Shown: piece after piece, positions 12,829-39,120 of the stretch | Layout: each line of letters starts with the position of its first letter | Position numbering within the stretch: the stretch's first letter is position 1 | Source: Scortum barcoo | Lineage: Eukaryota; Chordata; Actinopteri; Centrarchiformes; Terapontidae | Reading direction: 5' to 3' | DNA: 64,000 bases | Assembly: GCA_023238725.1 (NCBI GenBank) | Contig: CM041536.1 | Span: 14,167,271-14,231,270 of the forward strand | Program-made: the position numbers and the translations under genes | The notes under the pieces: model-generated | What the model saw: only the letters and a program-made list of their open reading frames with translations | What the model was told of the DNA's origin: nothing | Database searches by the model: none

Positions 12829-13680
12829 CTATTGTTACATTAGACACAACATCAGCTGCTTGGGTAATGTTATATATAATGTAAATGAATATTCACATTA
12901 CAAATAAGCTGCGGGGAGTCTGAAAGAGCGACGCGATCATTTGTAATGGAGCGCGTCTGTGTCGCCAAGTTCTCCAAAATGAGGACCACGGACAGCGACT
13001 CTGTCAGCGTGTGTTTCGTGTCGCCTGTCTAAGGGTTTGTACTTTCATTTTATATATCAAAACAATCACCTTGACGCACAGTCCCCTCGGTATATTTTTG
13101 TTTTAATGGAGGGGGGGGATCAGTGGGAGAGTCCTGGTGTTTTGGCGCACTTAAAGGCTGGTGGAAGCTTTTGTTCGTCGTTGTGCGTCGCCTCCATAAA
13201 TATGATGACACACAGAAAAAAAGACACATGCAAGCTGCAGCCTCGGCAAGGATAAGGAGATGAATTTTGATTTTCTTCTGATATTCAAATATCGCCTCCT
13301 GATCATCCGTCAGTGTCTGTTTGTGAATCTAACAGGTGCTGTCACCATGCTGACTCGTGCATGGGGAGGATTTTTAGGCATGAGCACTTTCCACTTTGGA
13401 AAACTGTATATTCTTTAACACCTCACCATCATCTGAATTCATTATTATATAAAGGATATATTTTAGTAGATCAGAAATCTGTAAGTTTTATTTACAGTCT
13501 TTAAGTTGTAACAGCCTGCCATCTGCTGGTTGTGATGATGTAGCAAAACATTAGAGGAACAAACAATATGAGTCTTAAATTATAATTGTTGTGTCATATA
13601 AGCTGAACTACTTCGATGATTTGTTCAAGGGGCTGTGAGCTGTAAGTTCAACACTGAGACGATCCGTGATTGGCTGGGAG

Positions 13681-15264
13681 ATGGCAGACATCCTGGAGCT
13701 GCGGACAGATGGGAACTCGCTCCTGAAGGCAGTATGGCTCAGACGCCTGAGACTCACCAGGCTCCTGCTGGAAGGAGGCGCATACATCAACGAGAGCAAC
13801 GAGCGCGGAGAGACACCGCTCATGGTGGCCTGCATGTCCACACACACTGACCAGCAGAGTGTCAGCAAGGCAAAGCTGGTGAAATATTTGCTGGACAACC
13901 AGGCAGACCCCAACATACAGGACAAAGCGGGCAGGACAGCTCTGATGCACGCCTGCATCCACAAGGCTGGACACGAGGTGGTGGATCACCTGCTGAGCAA
14001 CGGAGCTGATCCCAGTCTGGAGGACAGGAGCGGGGCCTCGGCTCTGGTCTATGCCATCAATGCAGATGACAAGGAGACACTAAAACTGCTGCTGGACGCA
14101 TGCAAAGCTAAAGGCAAGGAGGTCATTATAATTACCACAGACAAATCGCCGTCTGGCACTAAAACGACCAAACAGTATCTAAATGTCCCCCCATCGCCAG
14201 AGCTGGATGAGAGGTCCTCCCCATCATACTGCACCACTCCGTCTGATATTGATGTTACTCACACACCTGAGCAAGAGCAACAAAACACAGTGTTCAGCTT
14301 TCAGACAAAGCTGAAAACCTCCAGTTCAGCTGTAAAGCTCGCCAACGGGCCCACGTCTCCAACACGTCGGCCCGCCAACCCCAAACGTGCACGTCTGCCT
14401 CAGCTGAAGAGGCTGCAGTCAGAGCCTTGGGGGTTGATTGCTCCCTCGGTCCTGACAGCAGCTGCCGCCCATGAGGAGAGTAAGACAACCAGCTCTGATG
14501 ACGACATTGTCACAGGGGTGAATGGACTCTCGCTGAGTAAGAGGTCAACATTATCTCCACAGAGCAGTGTGGATGGGAAGGAGAGCTTATTCCCACTGGT
14601 GGGCGAGCAAGCCTGCAAAATGGCAACCTCACTATCAGTTCCTCTAACGTCCAAAGCGTCATATGAGAGATCTCTGGGCCAGCACCAGCCGCTGGCACGG
14701 CGCAGCACAGTGCCCACAGAGCAGGAGAGCAGCAGCTGCAGCAGTGGACTTGCCAGTCTGAGAGACACGGTGCATAGGAGACGCCTGGGGAACGATCACT
14801 ATGACTCAGACTCACAACTCTATTCAGACTCTGCCATGTTAGACTCTCCTAAGATCCCAATGGAGCGAAGGAAACTGAACACCTCTCCACTAGCGATGCT
14901 CACCAGCTCCAGAGAATCTCTAGACAGCAACGCCAGCCCATCCTCTCCCAGCACAGCACGCAGGCGTGCACCTGGTCTCCTGGAGAGGAGAGGCTCAGGC
15001 ACGCTGCTGCTGGACCACATCTCCCACACCAGGCCCGGCCACCTGCCCCCTCTCAATGTCAACCCCAACCCCCCCATTCCTGATATCGGGGCTAGTAGCA
15101 AGCCCTCCTCGCCTCTGGCCGCAGGTATTAGATCTATAGCTCCTGTAGCACCAAACACACCAAAGAGAGGCGGCCTCAAGTCCAAGAAGAAGCTTGTGAG
15201 AAGGCACTCTATGCAAGTAGAGCAGATGAAACAGCTTTCTGATTTTGAAGAGCTGGCTCATTAG
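13681..15264 (+). CDS. ankrd34c: Ankyrin repeat domain-containing protein 34C-like
   Basis: This single coding exon gives 527 residues, close to the roughly 535 of mammalian ANKRD34C. I chose the ATG at 13681 because MADILELRTDGNSLLKAVWL aligns with the family N-terminus and the context (GAG ATG G) is good. The frame is open a few codons upstream but has no ATG there. Ankyrin repeats span roughly residues 10-150, with recognisable cores RGETPLMVAC, AGRTALMHAC and SGASALVYAIN. They are followed by the family-specific KGKEVIIITTDKS and KTTKQYLNVPPSP. The long C-terminal part is Ser/Pro-rich and probably disordered. It keeps ANKRD34 islands: RARLPQLKRLQSEPWGLIAP, ARRRAPGLLERRGSGTLLLD, and the basic tail KKKLVRRHSMQ. 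These islands favour 34C over 34B. The molecular function of the family is poorly known. The gene converges on the retinol dehydrogenase-like gene. Confidence 0.93.
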   Translation: MADILELRTDGNSLLKAVWLRRLRLTRLLLEGGAYINESNERGETPLMVACMSTHTDQQSVSKAKLVKYLLDNQADPNIQDKAGRTALMHACIHKAGHEVVDHLLSNGADPSLEDRSGASALVYAINADDKETLKLLLDACKAKGKEVIIITTDKSPSGTKTTKQYLNVPPSPELDERSSPSYCTTPSDIDVTHTPEQEQQNTVFSFQTKLKTSSSAVKLANGPTSPTRRPANPKRARLPQLKRLQSEPWGLIAPSVLTAAAAHEESKTTSSDDDIVTGVNGLSLSKRSTLSPQSSVDGKESLFPLVGEQACKMATSLSVPLTSKASYERSLGQHQPLARRSTVPTEQESSSCSSGLASLRDTVHRRRLGNDHYDSDSQLYSDSAMLDSPKIPMERRKLNTSPLAMLTSSRESLDSNASPSSPSTARRRAPGLLERRGSGTLLLDHISHTRPGHLPPLNVNPNPPIPDIGASSKPSSPLAAGIRSIAPVAPNTPKRGGLKSKKKLVRRHSMQVEQMKQLSDFEELAH

Positions 15265-16232
15265 TTAGTGATGGTGTTTATGCAGCACTTATTGTGGGCA
15301 TAGAAAACGTTAACACCAGAAATTGTCAGGAAGTACACCCATAGATCAGCTGTGTAGACGCCCAGCCATGGAGATGTTTAATTATATATATAAGAACTGA
15401 GCAATATAGATAGATTTCCTCCCTGTGTTACACTCGACCTTAAGGATAATTATCTGTTGACTTCACCACATCTGCTGTATGTGTATTACAGTTCTGAATG
15501 TAAACACCAAGACATGGTACTATTCCTCCAAACTAGCTCTCTTGTAATGTGTAGGGAACATACAGGGTACATTTGTAGCCAGCAGGCCACTTGAGTGCAC
15601 TTTGTGCATATGTAATTAGCACCATTAACAGACTTTCTTTGGGAAAGACATAATGTGATGCACTTGTCTAAGATGTAGCTGTGAGTAAGATGAAATTTGA
15701 CTGTTTGTAGCAAATTTGTACAAAGTGCCTTCAAGATAAAGAAACATTAGGAAAAAAAAGTCGACAGATACATTTAATGTATTAGGAGCATTTTTAATTC
15801 ATGATGATGTAACCAAAATGTGTTTTATTTCAATATTGTTGGTCTCATATGGAACAAAATGAGTATACGTGATGTGAATGAATGGAAAATATGCCTTAAG
15901 AAACAGGTAAAAATGATGCTATGTATGACAGCACTTTATTGCCCAGGAGGAAGAAAACAGGAAATGTTGCTATTAACAGTGTAACAAAAACTTTCAAAGC
16001 ACATGTAATTCTTACGTAATGAGTTCAAATAACATTGACTGACATTTGAGCCCTTAGTCAACATTGGTGAAACTTGTCAACTAACTTGTCATTTCATGCT
16101 AATGGCAATCAAAACTAAAGATCATACAGCTTCCATGTAGGTTACCTGTGAAGCACTGCTTCTGTTTAAGAAATAACGTAATTTAATCCATAGTATTTTT
16201 GCAAGTAGTTTGTTGTATATATTCGGAATAAA
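15265..16232 (+). other. ankrd34c 3' UTR with AATAAA signal
   Basis: The sequence from the stop codon to a canonical AATAAA at 16227-16232 is AT-rich and non-coding, so cleavage is expected just after about 16.25 kb. The converging retinol dehydrogenase-like stop codon is at 16420-16422, which leaves under 200 bp between this signal and the opposing coding sequence. The 3' UTRs may therefore overlap. Confidence 0.6.
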
Positions 16233-16419
16233 CGTCTATCACTTGTGAATGCTCTTTTTTCTGTTTCTTTATACATCTGTCACATTAAGCAGGAGCTCAG
16301 CTGTCGGTAGCTACACAGCTGCTCATTAGAAAGAGCACCAGTCCTTTCTCGGGCCACTCAGCAGTCCATCGGTGGTGTGATGAAGCTGACGACCGTCGTC
16401 ATCATAGATGTCAGTGTGA

Positions 16420-19400
16420 TTATGTCAGACCAACCATGGAAGCACTCAGATCCCACAGCTTCTTGGCAGCTTCATCATCCAGACCCTGAGGGGCCGCTGT
16501 TTTAGGGGCGCAGTCGCTGTAATTAGTGCAGAATTTAGTGTTAAATGTGTGACTCGATCCGTTCCTGCTGCGCTGATCTAGTCACAAGAATAACTTATCA
16601 TTCAGGATGAATCACAGAGTAACTAACAATACAGTGATACTACAACATTTTGTCCAAGATAATGATGGAAATTCAGATGATTCTATGATGAGCAACATAC
16701 TGATATATCCTCCCATCTATTAGGAGGAAATTATACCACAGCCAGTGCCACAAAACAAGGATCAATCAGCATTTTGTATCTATTCACTGCATTATGAAGA
16801 ACTTTCCATTTCTTGGATTTGGAGACAGCAGAGAGTCTGAGTTTTTTTTTCTAATTCACACAGAGCAAGGTGAACACATGCGCCAACACTCAAGCTGTCA
16901 TTCACTGGATGAAGAGCCAGAAAGTGGTAAAGATATTTGGTAAATTGATCAATTAGGGGGGAATATGGGAATATGCACTATATTAACATATCATGCATTA
17001 AATTGATAAGTGCAGTCCCTTTTTATTACCTGACTTTGATCCCTGTGCCAAAATCCAATTTTAAAGTTTTACTAACATTTCTAACATTAACAATATCAAC
17101 ATCAATTAACGTTTGTGCTGCATGTATAATATGAAAGTGGTCACTTGTAGTGGCAAAGCTACAGGTAGTTATAACTCAACTCTACAGTCACGCTCAGTTC
17201 TACGGAGCCCTTTAATCTTTTCCATATAAATGTTTTGGCTTTCCGGCTTGCAGCTTCGCTCTCATCAGCTTAGTTTCCGCCTTCAGCCAGCAGCTAATAT
17301 CACCAAAAAGGATCTGGGAAACAGATTCCGTTTTAGCTGCCAAAAAGCTAGATGGTTCCAAAAACAAACAGAGTTAAAAGGAGAATGAATATCAGACAAT
17401 CATTGATCAGGTGGACATGAACGTGAAGCCAGTGTAACAATTAATATACTTTGTGTCTGATGGATGAATAGACTAATGTTTGCTAACATACTGTCACAAA
17501 TATTGTAAGGTGATAATCTATCGATGTGGTGGTTAAGGCTTGTTCTGCTGCCCCCAAGTGGCAAAAAAAGCATTCAAACATAAGCAGGGTGCAGCAGCTG
17601 AGGCTAACAGGGAACAAGTGTCTGATTGTAACAGAAGAGCTGTCTGGCCTCTAATCATGGACCTCCTGTACTGTCTACTGATTTCCACTGACTGACCTGT
17701 AGTAGAGTCCACTTTGATTCTGCAGGCTTTCCTCCACAGCGCAGTAGATGGTGGTCTGAGCCCCTTCTGTTGGAGACTTGATGAGGAACATGAGCGGCGT
17801 GTATACAACTCTCTTCCACAGGGGCACTGTGGGCCAAAAGTGTCGGCCGAGCTCAGTCCGGATTACTCCAGGGTGGAGGCTGTATGTCGTTACTCCGGTC
17901 CCTGCAAAATAACAAGACATGGCACAGTATGTATTCACCTTATTCACAAGAGCACACAATTTAAGTGGTTATCCAATAATATACACACAACAGACAGCTT
18001 TTTAAATACTTGATCGTGTCTAAAGTGAGGTATAAAAGGCTTCAGTACCTTGCAGCCTCTTAGCCAGCTCCCTTGTGAAAAGTACATTAGCTAGTTTACT
18101 TTGCCCATAGCTCTTCCATGGGTGGTAATCTTTCTCCTGATGTATGTCATCAAAATAGATTTGACCTGTCGAGTGAAAGCAGTACAACCCTTATTCACAG
18201 ACGTGGTATTTCACACTGAATTGAAACTGAAACGACGACATTCCTGAGTGAGAGAGAAAAAGAAGTGAAGCAGAAAAAGAGAAAAATTGCACCTCTCTCA
18301 TGAGCTAAACTGGAGACATTGACAATGCGGCTCGGAGACGACTTCTTCAAGAGATCCAGCAGGCAGTTTGTCAAAAGGAAGTGGCCCAGGTGGTTCACAC
18401 CAAACTGCATTTCAAAGCCGTCTTCGGTCTGCCATTTTGGACAGCTCATGACACCTGAAAGTGAGAATATGATTGGACATTTTATTTAATACCTCCCACC
18501 TGTTATCTCAAAGCTGTAGGTATATGATATATTACATGTATCTGATGTGATTTAGACAGCTACCTGCATTGTTGATGAGAACATCCAGCCTCTCCTCACT
18601 TGCTAGGATATCTTTGGCTAGTTGTCGTACTGACTGCAGAGATGCCAAGTCCATCTTTTTGACGATGACGTTGTCATTTCCACTCCTCTTCTTCACATCC
18701 TCTGCAGCTTTATTAGCTCTGTCCATGTCTCTACAGGCCAGAATGACCCTGGCGCCTGTTGACACAGCAGCAGACCTCGTTAAGTTTCACATGAATTAAA
18801 CAGTTAAAGGCCAGAATGTAAAACCCACATGAGTCACGAACCCCTTCGAGCCAAGTCCACAGCAGTTTCTTTGCCAATCCCAGTGTTGCCTCCAGTGATC
18901 AAGACAGTCTTTCCAACCAGCGAGGCTTTGCTGCGACACACTCCGCCTGCCATCCATTTCTTCACGCTAAAAAGTCCAACTCCTGAAAGAGTTCACACAT
19001 TTCTGGTAATGACACCATTCTACCTTTTATAGAAACCTGAGAAAGCTGTTCACAAGACAAGAGCTTTTTATTTTTGTACCAAAATATTCTCAAATGTACT
19101 TTATCAAACACTTCCTTCGCATTCTGAAGGTTTTAAATTCAAAGTAATGGCAACTATTGTGATAATCAATAACTAATTTCAGTCATATTTTGAGCAAAAT
19201 TGTCAAATATTTGCTTGAAAATATTTCAGCCTCTATATTTCCAGCCTCTGAAACACAATTTTTTTTCTGTTTCTCATCATCATAAATAAGGTGGTTAAAG
19301 ACATCATTCTAGGTTTCAGGAATTTTCACAGACAGTCTTCCAATATGTTTACAATTTAAGAGATTGAATGAAGATACCATCAATCAATTGATTTCATGAT

Positions 19401-20193
19401 TTAAAAACATCTTTGTCTGTACAAAGTCTGTTTTTCTGTGCAGCCAAACATTTGTTTTGCCTTTTTAAAGGAATCAGTTTGTTTGTTTTGGTATTGCACG
19501 TGTTTCAACCCATCTCGTCTGACTTTTAAAAATTGTGAGTGAGGATTGTGGAACTGCAGGCAATATTTACCTTTATTGCTTTCAAATAATAAATAAGTTA
19601 TCAGTCCATCCATCCACCTGTCTATCTCTGTCTGTCTGTTATGCAGGCTAATAACATACAGTCTATGAAGCTGTTAAAATGATACCATGTGATCATATAG
19701 GCAACCATCAAGGTATGCGAGTATTATGTAAGTGTATAAAATGCAGTATATACATAAGTCAGTATAACAATAATGAAAGCTCACATCGTATATTTACACT
19801 GTGGCCTAATAAAATATAAGGAGAAAAAAGGCTAATAATAAACATGTCAAATTATTTCCAAAAACACTTTTGAATTTTAAATAATGAAACCGTTATTTTT
19901 GATAATATGGATGGAAGCTCAATTGTAATTTAACAAGAACACAAACCCTCCCATTTTAATAGCAACTGGTAATCTGTCTCAGTGTCTCAGATTACCTGAA
20001 ACATCCCAGATTATACAGTATACAGTATATTATCAGGTATCATGGGTGTACAGGTGAGTAAGTGGACTACAGGAGCTGGTTGTTTCTCCTCCTTCAGCAC
20101 AACATTGATTCATCCAAATACCTCACTGCATTCATTACCTGTTACTGTGACCAGAGCAAAAGTTTTAGGGTACTGGAAAACAAACGACCTCAT
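16420..20193 (-). CDS. Retinol dehydrogenase 11/12-like short-chain dehydrogenase
   Basis: Six coding exons on the minus strand join in frame to 322 residues: 20139-20193, 18842-18982, 18564-18755, 18293-18454, 18049-18165, 17697-17901 and 16420-16516, where the first listed is the short exon with the ATG (seven segments in all). The N-terminus is hydrophobic and probably a membrane anchor. TGGNTGIG (about residues 48-55) is the classical SDR cofactor motif. ACRD with Arg74 suggests an NADP(H) preference. NNAG is at 127-130 and NVSS at 175-178. YGQSK (203-207) supplies the catalytic Tyr and Lys. The segment GVNHLGHFLLT and the tail SDCAPK are typical of RDH11/12/13. Family members reduce retinal and lipid aldehydes at the ER, or at mitochondria for RDH13. 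I cannot decide the exact orthologue by eye, so no symbol is given. All catalytic residues are present and I see no lesion. Confidence 0.9.
17200..17445 (+). repeat. Dispersed teleost repeat, copy C
   Basis: This lies in the last intron of the retinol dehydrogenase-like gene. The segment CCAAAAACAAACAGAGTTAA followed by AATGAATATCAGACAATCAT and GATCAGGTGGACATGAACGT keeps the block order and orientation of copies A and B. It is the copy I find most recognisable. It is non-coding and its limits are approximate. Confidence 0.5.
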
Positions 20194-20499
20194 CGCTGTG
20201 AAGGCCTGCATTGTCCTGTCAGTCCTCAGTCTGTTTCTACCTCTGGATCAGGCCTTTGTCTCTCAAAGTCCGATGATAGCGTTCAAAATATGTTTCTGTT
20301 TAAACAGATGAGCCGTAAAATGTCAAAACTACCGAAAAGAACCTTCCGCGGTGACAGCTCACATTTGTACAGATACATAACACAAACACTTAAACCAGGA
20401 AGTACCGCCCACCAGAAATCCTATTGGTTCTTTTTATCAGCAAGCCTCTGAATGATGAAGTTACGAAACCTGTGAAGGTACACTGACAGTCTGCACTTA

Positions 20500-20520
20500 C
20501 ATATATATATATATATATAT
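20500..20520 (+). repeat. (TA)n microsatellite
   Basis: About ten perfect AT units lie just upstream of the retinol dehydrogenase-like start codon on its strand. Confidence 0.9.
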
Positions 20521-21032
20521 GAGGATAAATGGATAAATGAAAATAAGATCAAAATATACATGCATATAGAATGAAATAAATAAAGCAAGCAATAAAACAA
20601 TAACAACGTTAATAATAATAATAAATGTTTATACCACCTTTCATGTAAGAAATACAGCTTAAATAGCATAAAGCATGAAAAAGCTATGCAAAAAACGGAT
20701 TTAAACAAACAAAAACAAAATTAGTAATACACTGTAAAAGAAAATAAGTACCAATTATAAAATAAAACATTAAAATTAAATTAAATAACAGTGACAACAG
20801 CAATTATTATAACCATATCATTACCATAACCACTTATCATCTCAATAATCAAGATTTTATATACGACAATACGTTAATGTTATAAAAAAAACTGGAGGCT
20901 TTAAGGAAAGGCAGGGCTGAAGAGATGAGTCTTCTTCTTCTTAAACTTCTTAACAGCAGTTGCATGCTGCTGTCTTCATAATCCCACATTTTGGATCCAG
21001 AAGTACAGAAAGCGGATTCACTGTGTTTGCAC

Positions 21033-21079
21033 TTTTTTATTTTATTTTATTTTTTTTATTTTATTTTATTTTATTTTTT
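21033..21079 (+). repeat. (TTTTA)n-like simple repeat
   Basis: This is a run of TTTTA units interrupted by a longer T-tract, directly visible. Confidence 0.9.
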
Positions 21080-21889
21080 ATACCAGTGGTGCCGTAGATA
21101 AACAGTATCTTTGCATCACATCAACTATCAGGGGCAACACATTTATAGACAAGTAACAGCAGTGATGGTGAGAATGATATAACCATTGATGACTGGATTG
21201 AATCACCAGATTTCATGTTATTGTGCCACAATAAACAGATTGTATCACACATCATTAGCTTGAGTTGGCATTAAAGCATTTTTATATGATATGTCTCAAG
21301 TATTTTATTTTAGTTTTATATAAAAACCTGTGTTTCTTCTACATTTCCCCCTTCTTCAAGACAGTTGCAGCTCAGCTCCTTTATATAACACTGCTATAAA
21401 ATATTTCTGGTAGATGAACGAAGCCACACTCTGAAATCCACCAGCAGAGGTCTCTCTATGCTCACCAACACATCCTCAGTGCTTCTCCAAAATTAGTCCA
21501 GTAGATGGAGCACACACACCTTTAGATCCACACTTAGCAATCAAGTCTGAGATCACTGGGGAAGTACTTTATATAGCATCAAATTATATCCTAAACTCCT
21601 ACGAGCAAATTAAGATGTGCCTCCGCTGTTGTATGTGCACACAAAAGAAGACACCCAGCAGAAGCACTGAGATGACAGTAATAATAGCGGTACACCCTCA
21701 GATCTAAATTAAAGCCTGATCAGAGCCACATATGAGACACTGACTTTTGAAATAAAACATTTAGTTCCTTTTCTTATTGATGACAGTAAAGTTTTAATGT
21801 GTCAGATCAATAAGTCACCCCCCTTTCGGTTAACTTTAAAGGACAATGGAGCAGCCGAACATTATGAGACCATGCTAAATTTAGGGATT

Positions 21890-22212
21890 TGACCTTGGGC
21901 GACGTCTGAGAGTGACTGTTAAAGGAGTCTGTGGAGGATTGCTGAGTGTCTATGAAGGCGAGCAGCATGTACACACTGTTTACACACCACAAGGTCAAAG
22001 GGCCCTGTAGAAAGTTAGAAGATTATGTAATTGTCATTGTCTCCGTCTGGCCACAGTAACCACATTACAGTCTATCATTATACAAACAGCTGACCTTCAC
22101 TGACCTTCACTGTAGTATCGAGTAAGTCGAAGAATGCTATGTTTCATACAGCTCTTGATTTAATCAGCTTTTTATGGATTATTGCACTTTTTATTGGGCC
22201 TGACCTTTGTCA
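21890..22212. promoter_or_regulatory. Cluster of nuclear-receptor-like hexamers, including a perfect DR4
   Basis: On the minus strand a perfect AGGTCA direct repeat with 4-base spacing occupies 22091-22106 (plus strand TGACCTTCACTGACCT). DR4 is the class bound by thyroid hormone and LXR heterodimers with RXR. A DR1-like AGGTCAAAGGGCC lies at 21992-22004, TGACCTTGG (an ERR-type extended half-site on the minus strand) at 21890-21898, and TGACCTTTGTCA at 22201-22212. The cluster lies about midway between the divergent start codons. Function is inferred from motifs only. Confidence 0.4.
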
Positions 22213-23819
22213 ATGCAGGCCCCTTTTTCTCAAGTATAGTTCTTCAGAGGTGACCTGGCTCCCTGCTCTTTCCTGCTGGCTCACCACCAGACTCGTCATG
22301 TGACCGCTCTGCACACTTCCCAATCTTTCTCCCAGTATGGTAACCGTCCCCTGCTAAAATTAGAGGGCGCTCTGCCGAGACATTTTGGAATGTGACTATC
22401 CTGTACCCGTCCTGCAGATGGTACAGGATATTCTCAATGAATTTCAGTTTTTAATGCTGAGTAGAGTCAGCTCCTGCAGCATAAGAAGCAAGTGGGCTTT
22501 CCTTATGAAAACAACAGTGTCTGTGAGGTTTTATTTTTTACAAAGGAATATTGCTCTCATCTCAGTTTGTGATCTGAATGCACTGTATATTTGTGAACTG
22601 TACTTTTTCTGCATAGAAGAACACATAAATGTTGTTTCTGTGTTAAACATATAAATATGTGCATCCAAGTTCAATAAACAATAGATCTTTCTTTGGACAT
22701 TGTCCCTCTGTCTAATTATTTACTGGATTTGTAACAAGGTAAACACTTGGGACTGCATATATCCATGTCTCAAAGTTTTGTGTGTTTGTTATCCACATGT
22801 ACAACTGTACATCTGTTCAAGCTGTTTCCAGACATCTATAAATGTGGCATTATGATCACTGCTTGTTGCAGTATTAACACTGTGACTTTTTCTTTGCTGT
22901 ATAATAATTATGTGCCAGTGCATTTCAATGTGTTTACATCTATCTAATATTACATAATGCCTTCCTAAAAGCTATGATTCATGAAAAGCAGAACTTGAAA
23001 AGTGGGTCACTAGAGTCAGTAAATTGTCCTAAAGCAAATAGTCAGACAACTGATAAAATTATTTGAGAAAAACAGTGAATTGTGTTTTGATCCTTAACAG
23101 ACCATTTCCTCTAATGACTCATATCTTGAGGGCTGCATAAGTTTGCATATAGCTTACATAAAAAGTTATATGTCTGCAATAGAAAAAGTCCTGTTGACCT
23201 TGAGTATGTGTGGGGGAGGCACAGACAGCCAAGTACAAATTGAACATATTGTGGGCAACAAAAAACAGAATTATAATATCCCTGCAAACACACAATAAAG
23301 AGTGCAACAGACGATTCACTGACTTTACACACCAAGCTCAGGGTACAGTACCAAAAAAACCTAATTGTCATCTGTGACTTTTTGAAGTTTGAAAATATAA
23401 CCCTGATGATGTCATCAGGGTTTAAATAGCATTGACGGAAATGTAGGACTCAGTGATTTGTGGGGGGTGCTGATCCATAAATGAGAGTAAAAGTCAAGAA
23501 ATACATTTTTGTTTGATCTGTTGTGCAACTTTATTGTGGCCTGATGTTGATTGCACACTTAGTATTGTGCACAGAAAACACCCTCAAACCCTGTGAGAGC
23601 ATTATGTCAGACTCCTGTTTGACTTGTGAGAGACAAATCAAGAGGCAGACTGCATGAACTGCATGAGAGCAGTGATGACAGACAGTCGTCCTTCCCTCTG
23701 GCTGTTCTTGACGACAGGAGCGAGAGTTAACCCTGCTCAGGACAGTGTGTGAAGACAGTGAATGGTGTGTAGAGCAGAAGGAGTTTATCAGACAGACAGA
23801 CGGACAGTTTTTGTTTCTG

Positions 23820-24002
23820 TCCCTCCTCTGTGTCTGTGCCGCTCTGACGTAGCACCCGGCTTATCCCGCCGGGGAGGGGAGAGGAGGGCGGTGCTGCCCG
23901 CCGCTCACTATATTGCGGGCAGCATTAAAGCGCCTTGCCCTCTCTTTGCTCTCTTGAGTTTCGTCGAGTTGTCAAAGTGCTCCGGGCCGGGGACAGACAG
24001 AC
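23820..24002 (+). promoter_or_regulatory. idh2 proximal promoter and 5' UTR
   Basis: This stretch is GC- and CpG-rich compared with its surroundings and immediately precedes the idh2 ATG. It has a CRE-like TGACGTAG at 23845-23852 and GC-box-like CCGGGGAGGGGAGAGG sequence near 23870. High CpG continues into intron 1 to about 24.56 kb, as expected for a housekeeping-type CpG-island promoter. The transcription start site cannot be fixed from the sequence alone. Confidence 0.6.
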
Positions 24003-38698
<14,696 letters not shown>

Positions 38699-38777
38699 AG
38701 GACTTGAAAGAATATAGTTAGCCTGGAGTGGGCAACGTCACTCATGTTTTTGTACCTCATTTTTAACTTAAAAGGTC

Positions 38778-38783
38778 AATAAA
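38778..38783 (+). terminator. idh2 proximal poly(A) signal
   Basis: A canonical AATAAA lies 80 bases after the idh2 stop codon. A second signal lies at 39019-39024. Confidence 0.65.
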
Positions 38784-39018
38784 TTCACTTGCATTTTTGC
38801 CTGAAGTAAAAAAACAAAAACAAAACACAAGTACTGTTTGTAGGATTATGTAGGGTTCTATTAGATTATTAAATGGTCGACAGCTGTCCTTCCACCTGAT
38901 GCCTCCCCAACTATCTGTCCCGTCATCTGCAAGGTTTTATTTTTGTAATGTGAAGTACTGTATTCAATACTGTGTAATGCCTTGGGCAGGACTGAAGCCT
39001 CTGTCAAACATACTTGCG

Positions 39019-39024
39019 AATAAA
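39019..39024 (+). terminator. idh2 distal poly(A) signal
   Basis: A canonical AATAAA lies 321 bases after the stop codon and is followed by a T-rich GTTTGACC..TTTTTATTT region suitable for cleavage. Use of this signal would give a 3' UTR of about 340 bases, ending less than 100 bp from the opposing znf710 signal. Confidence 0.6.
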
Positions 39025-39114
39025 TCCCTTGTTTGACCCACCATTCAGTATTTCATGTTTTTATTTCTATTTATATAAAAAAAAAAAAGTGAGACGCTTC
39101 TAAAGGTAAATAAA

Positions 39115-39120
39115 TTTATT
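39115..39120 (-). terminator. Candidate znf710 poly(A) signal
   Basis: TTTATT on the plus strand reads AATAAA on the minus strand. It is the most distal good candidate before the idh2 3' end and would give znf710 a 3' UTR of about 1.67 kb. Other minus-strand A/T-rich candidates exist closer to the stop codon. Confidence 0.45.

Larger units (their letters stand above)
20194..24002. other. Shared upstream region of the divergent rdh-like gene and idh2
   Basis: No coding sequence is supported here. It contains (TA)n and (TTTTA)n simple repeats, a cluster of nuclear-receptor-like sites at 21.89-22.21 kb, and a GC-rich idh2-proximal promoter. The rdh-like start codon (20193) and the idh2 start codon (24003) face away from each other across 3.8 kb. 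Confidence 0.6.

Noticed and set aside
13608..15261. Several minus-strand open frames opposite ankrd34c
   Set aside because: They are shadows of the well-supported plus-strand coding exon.
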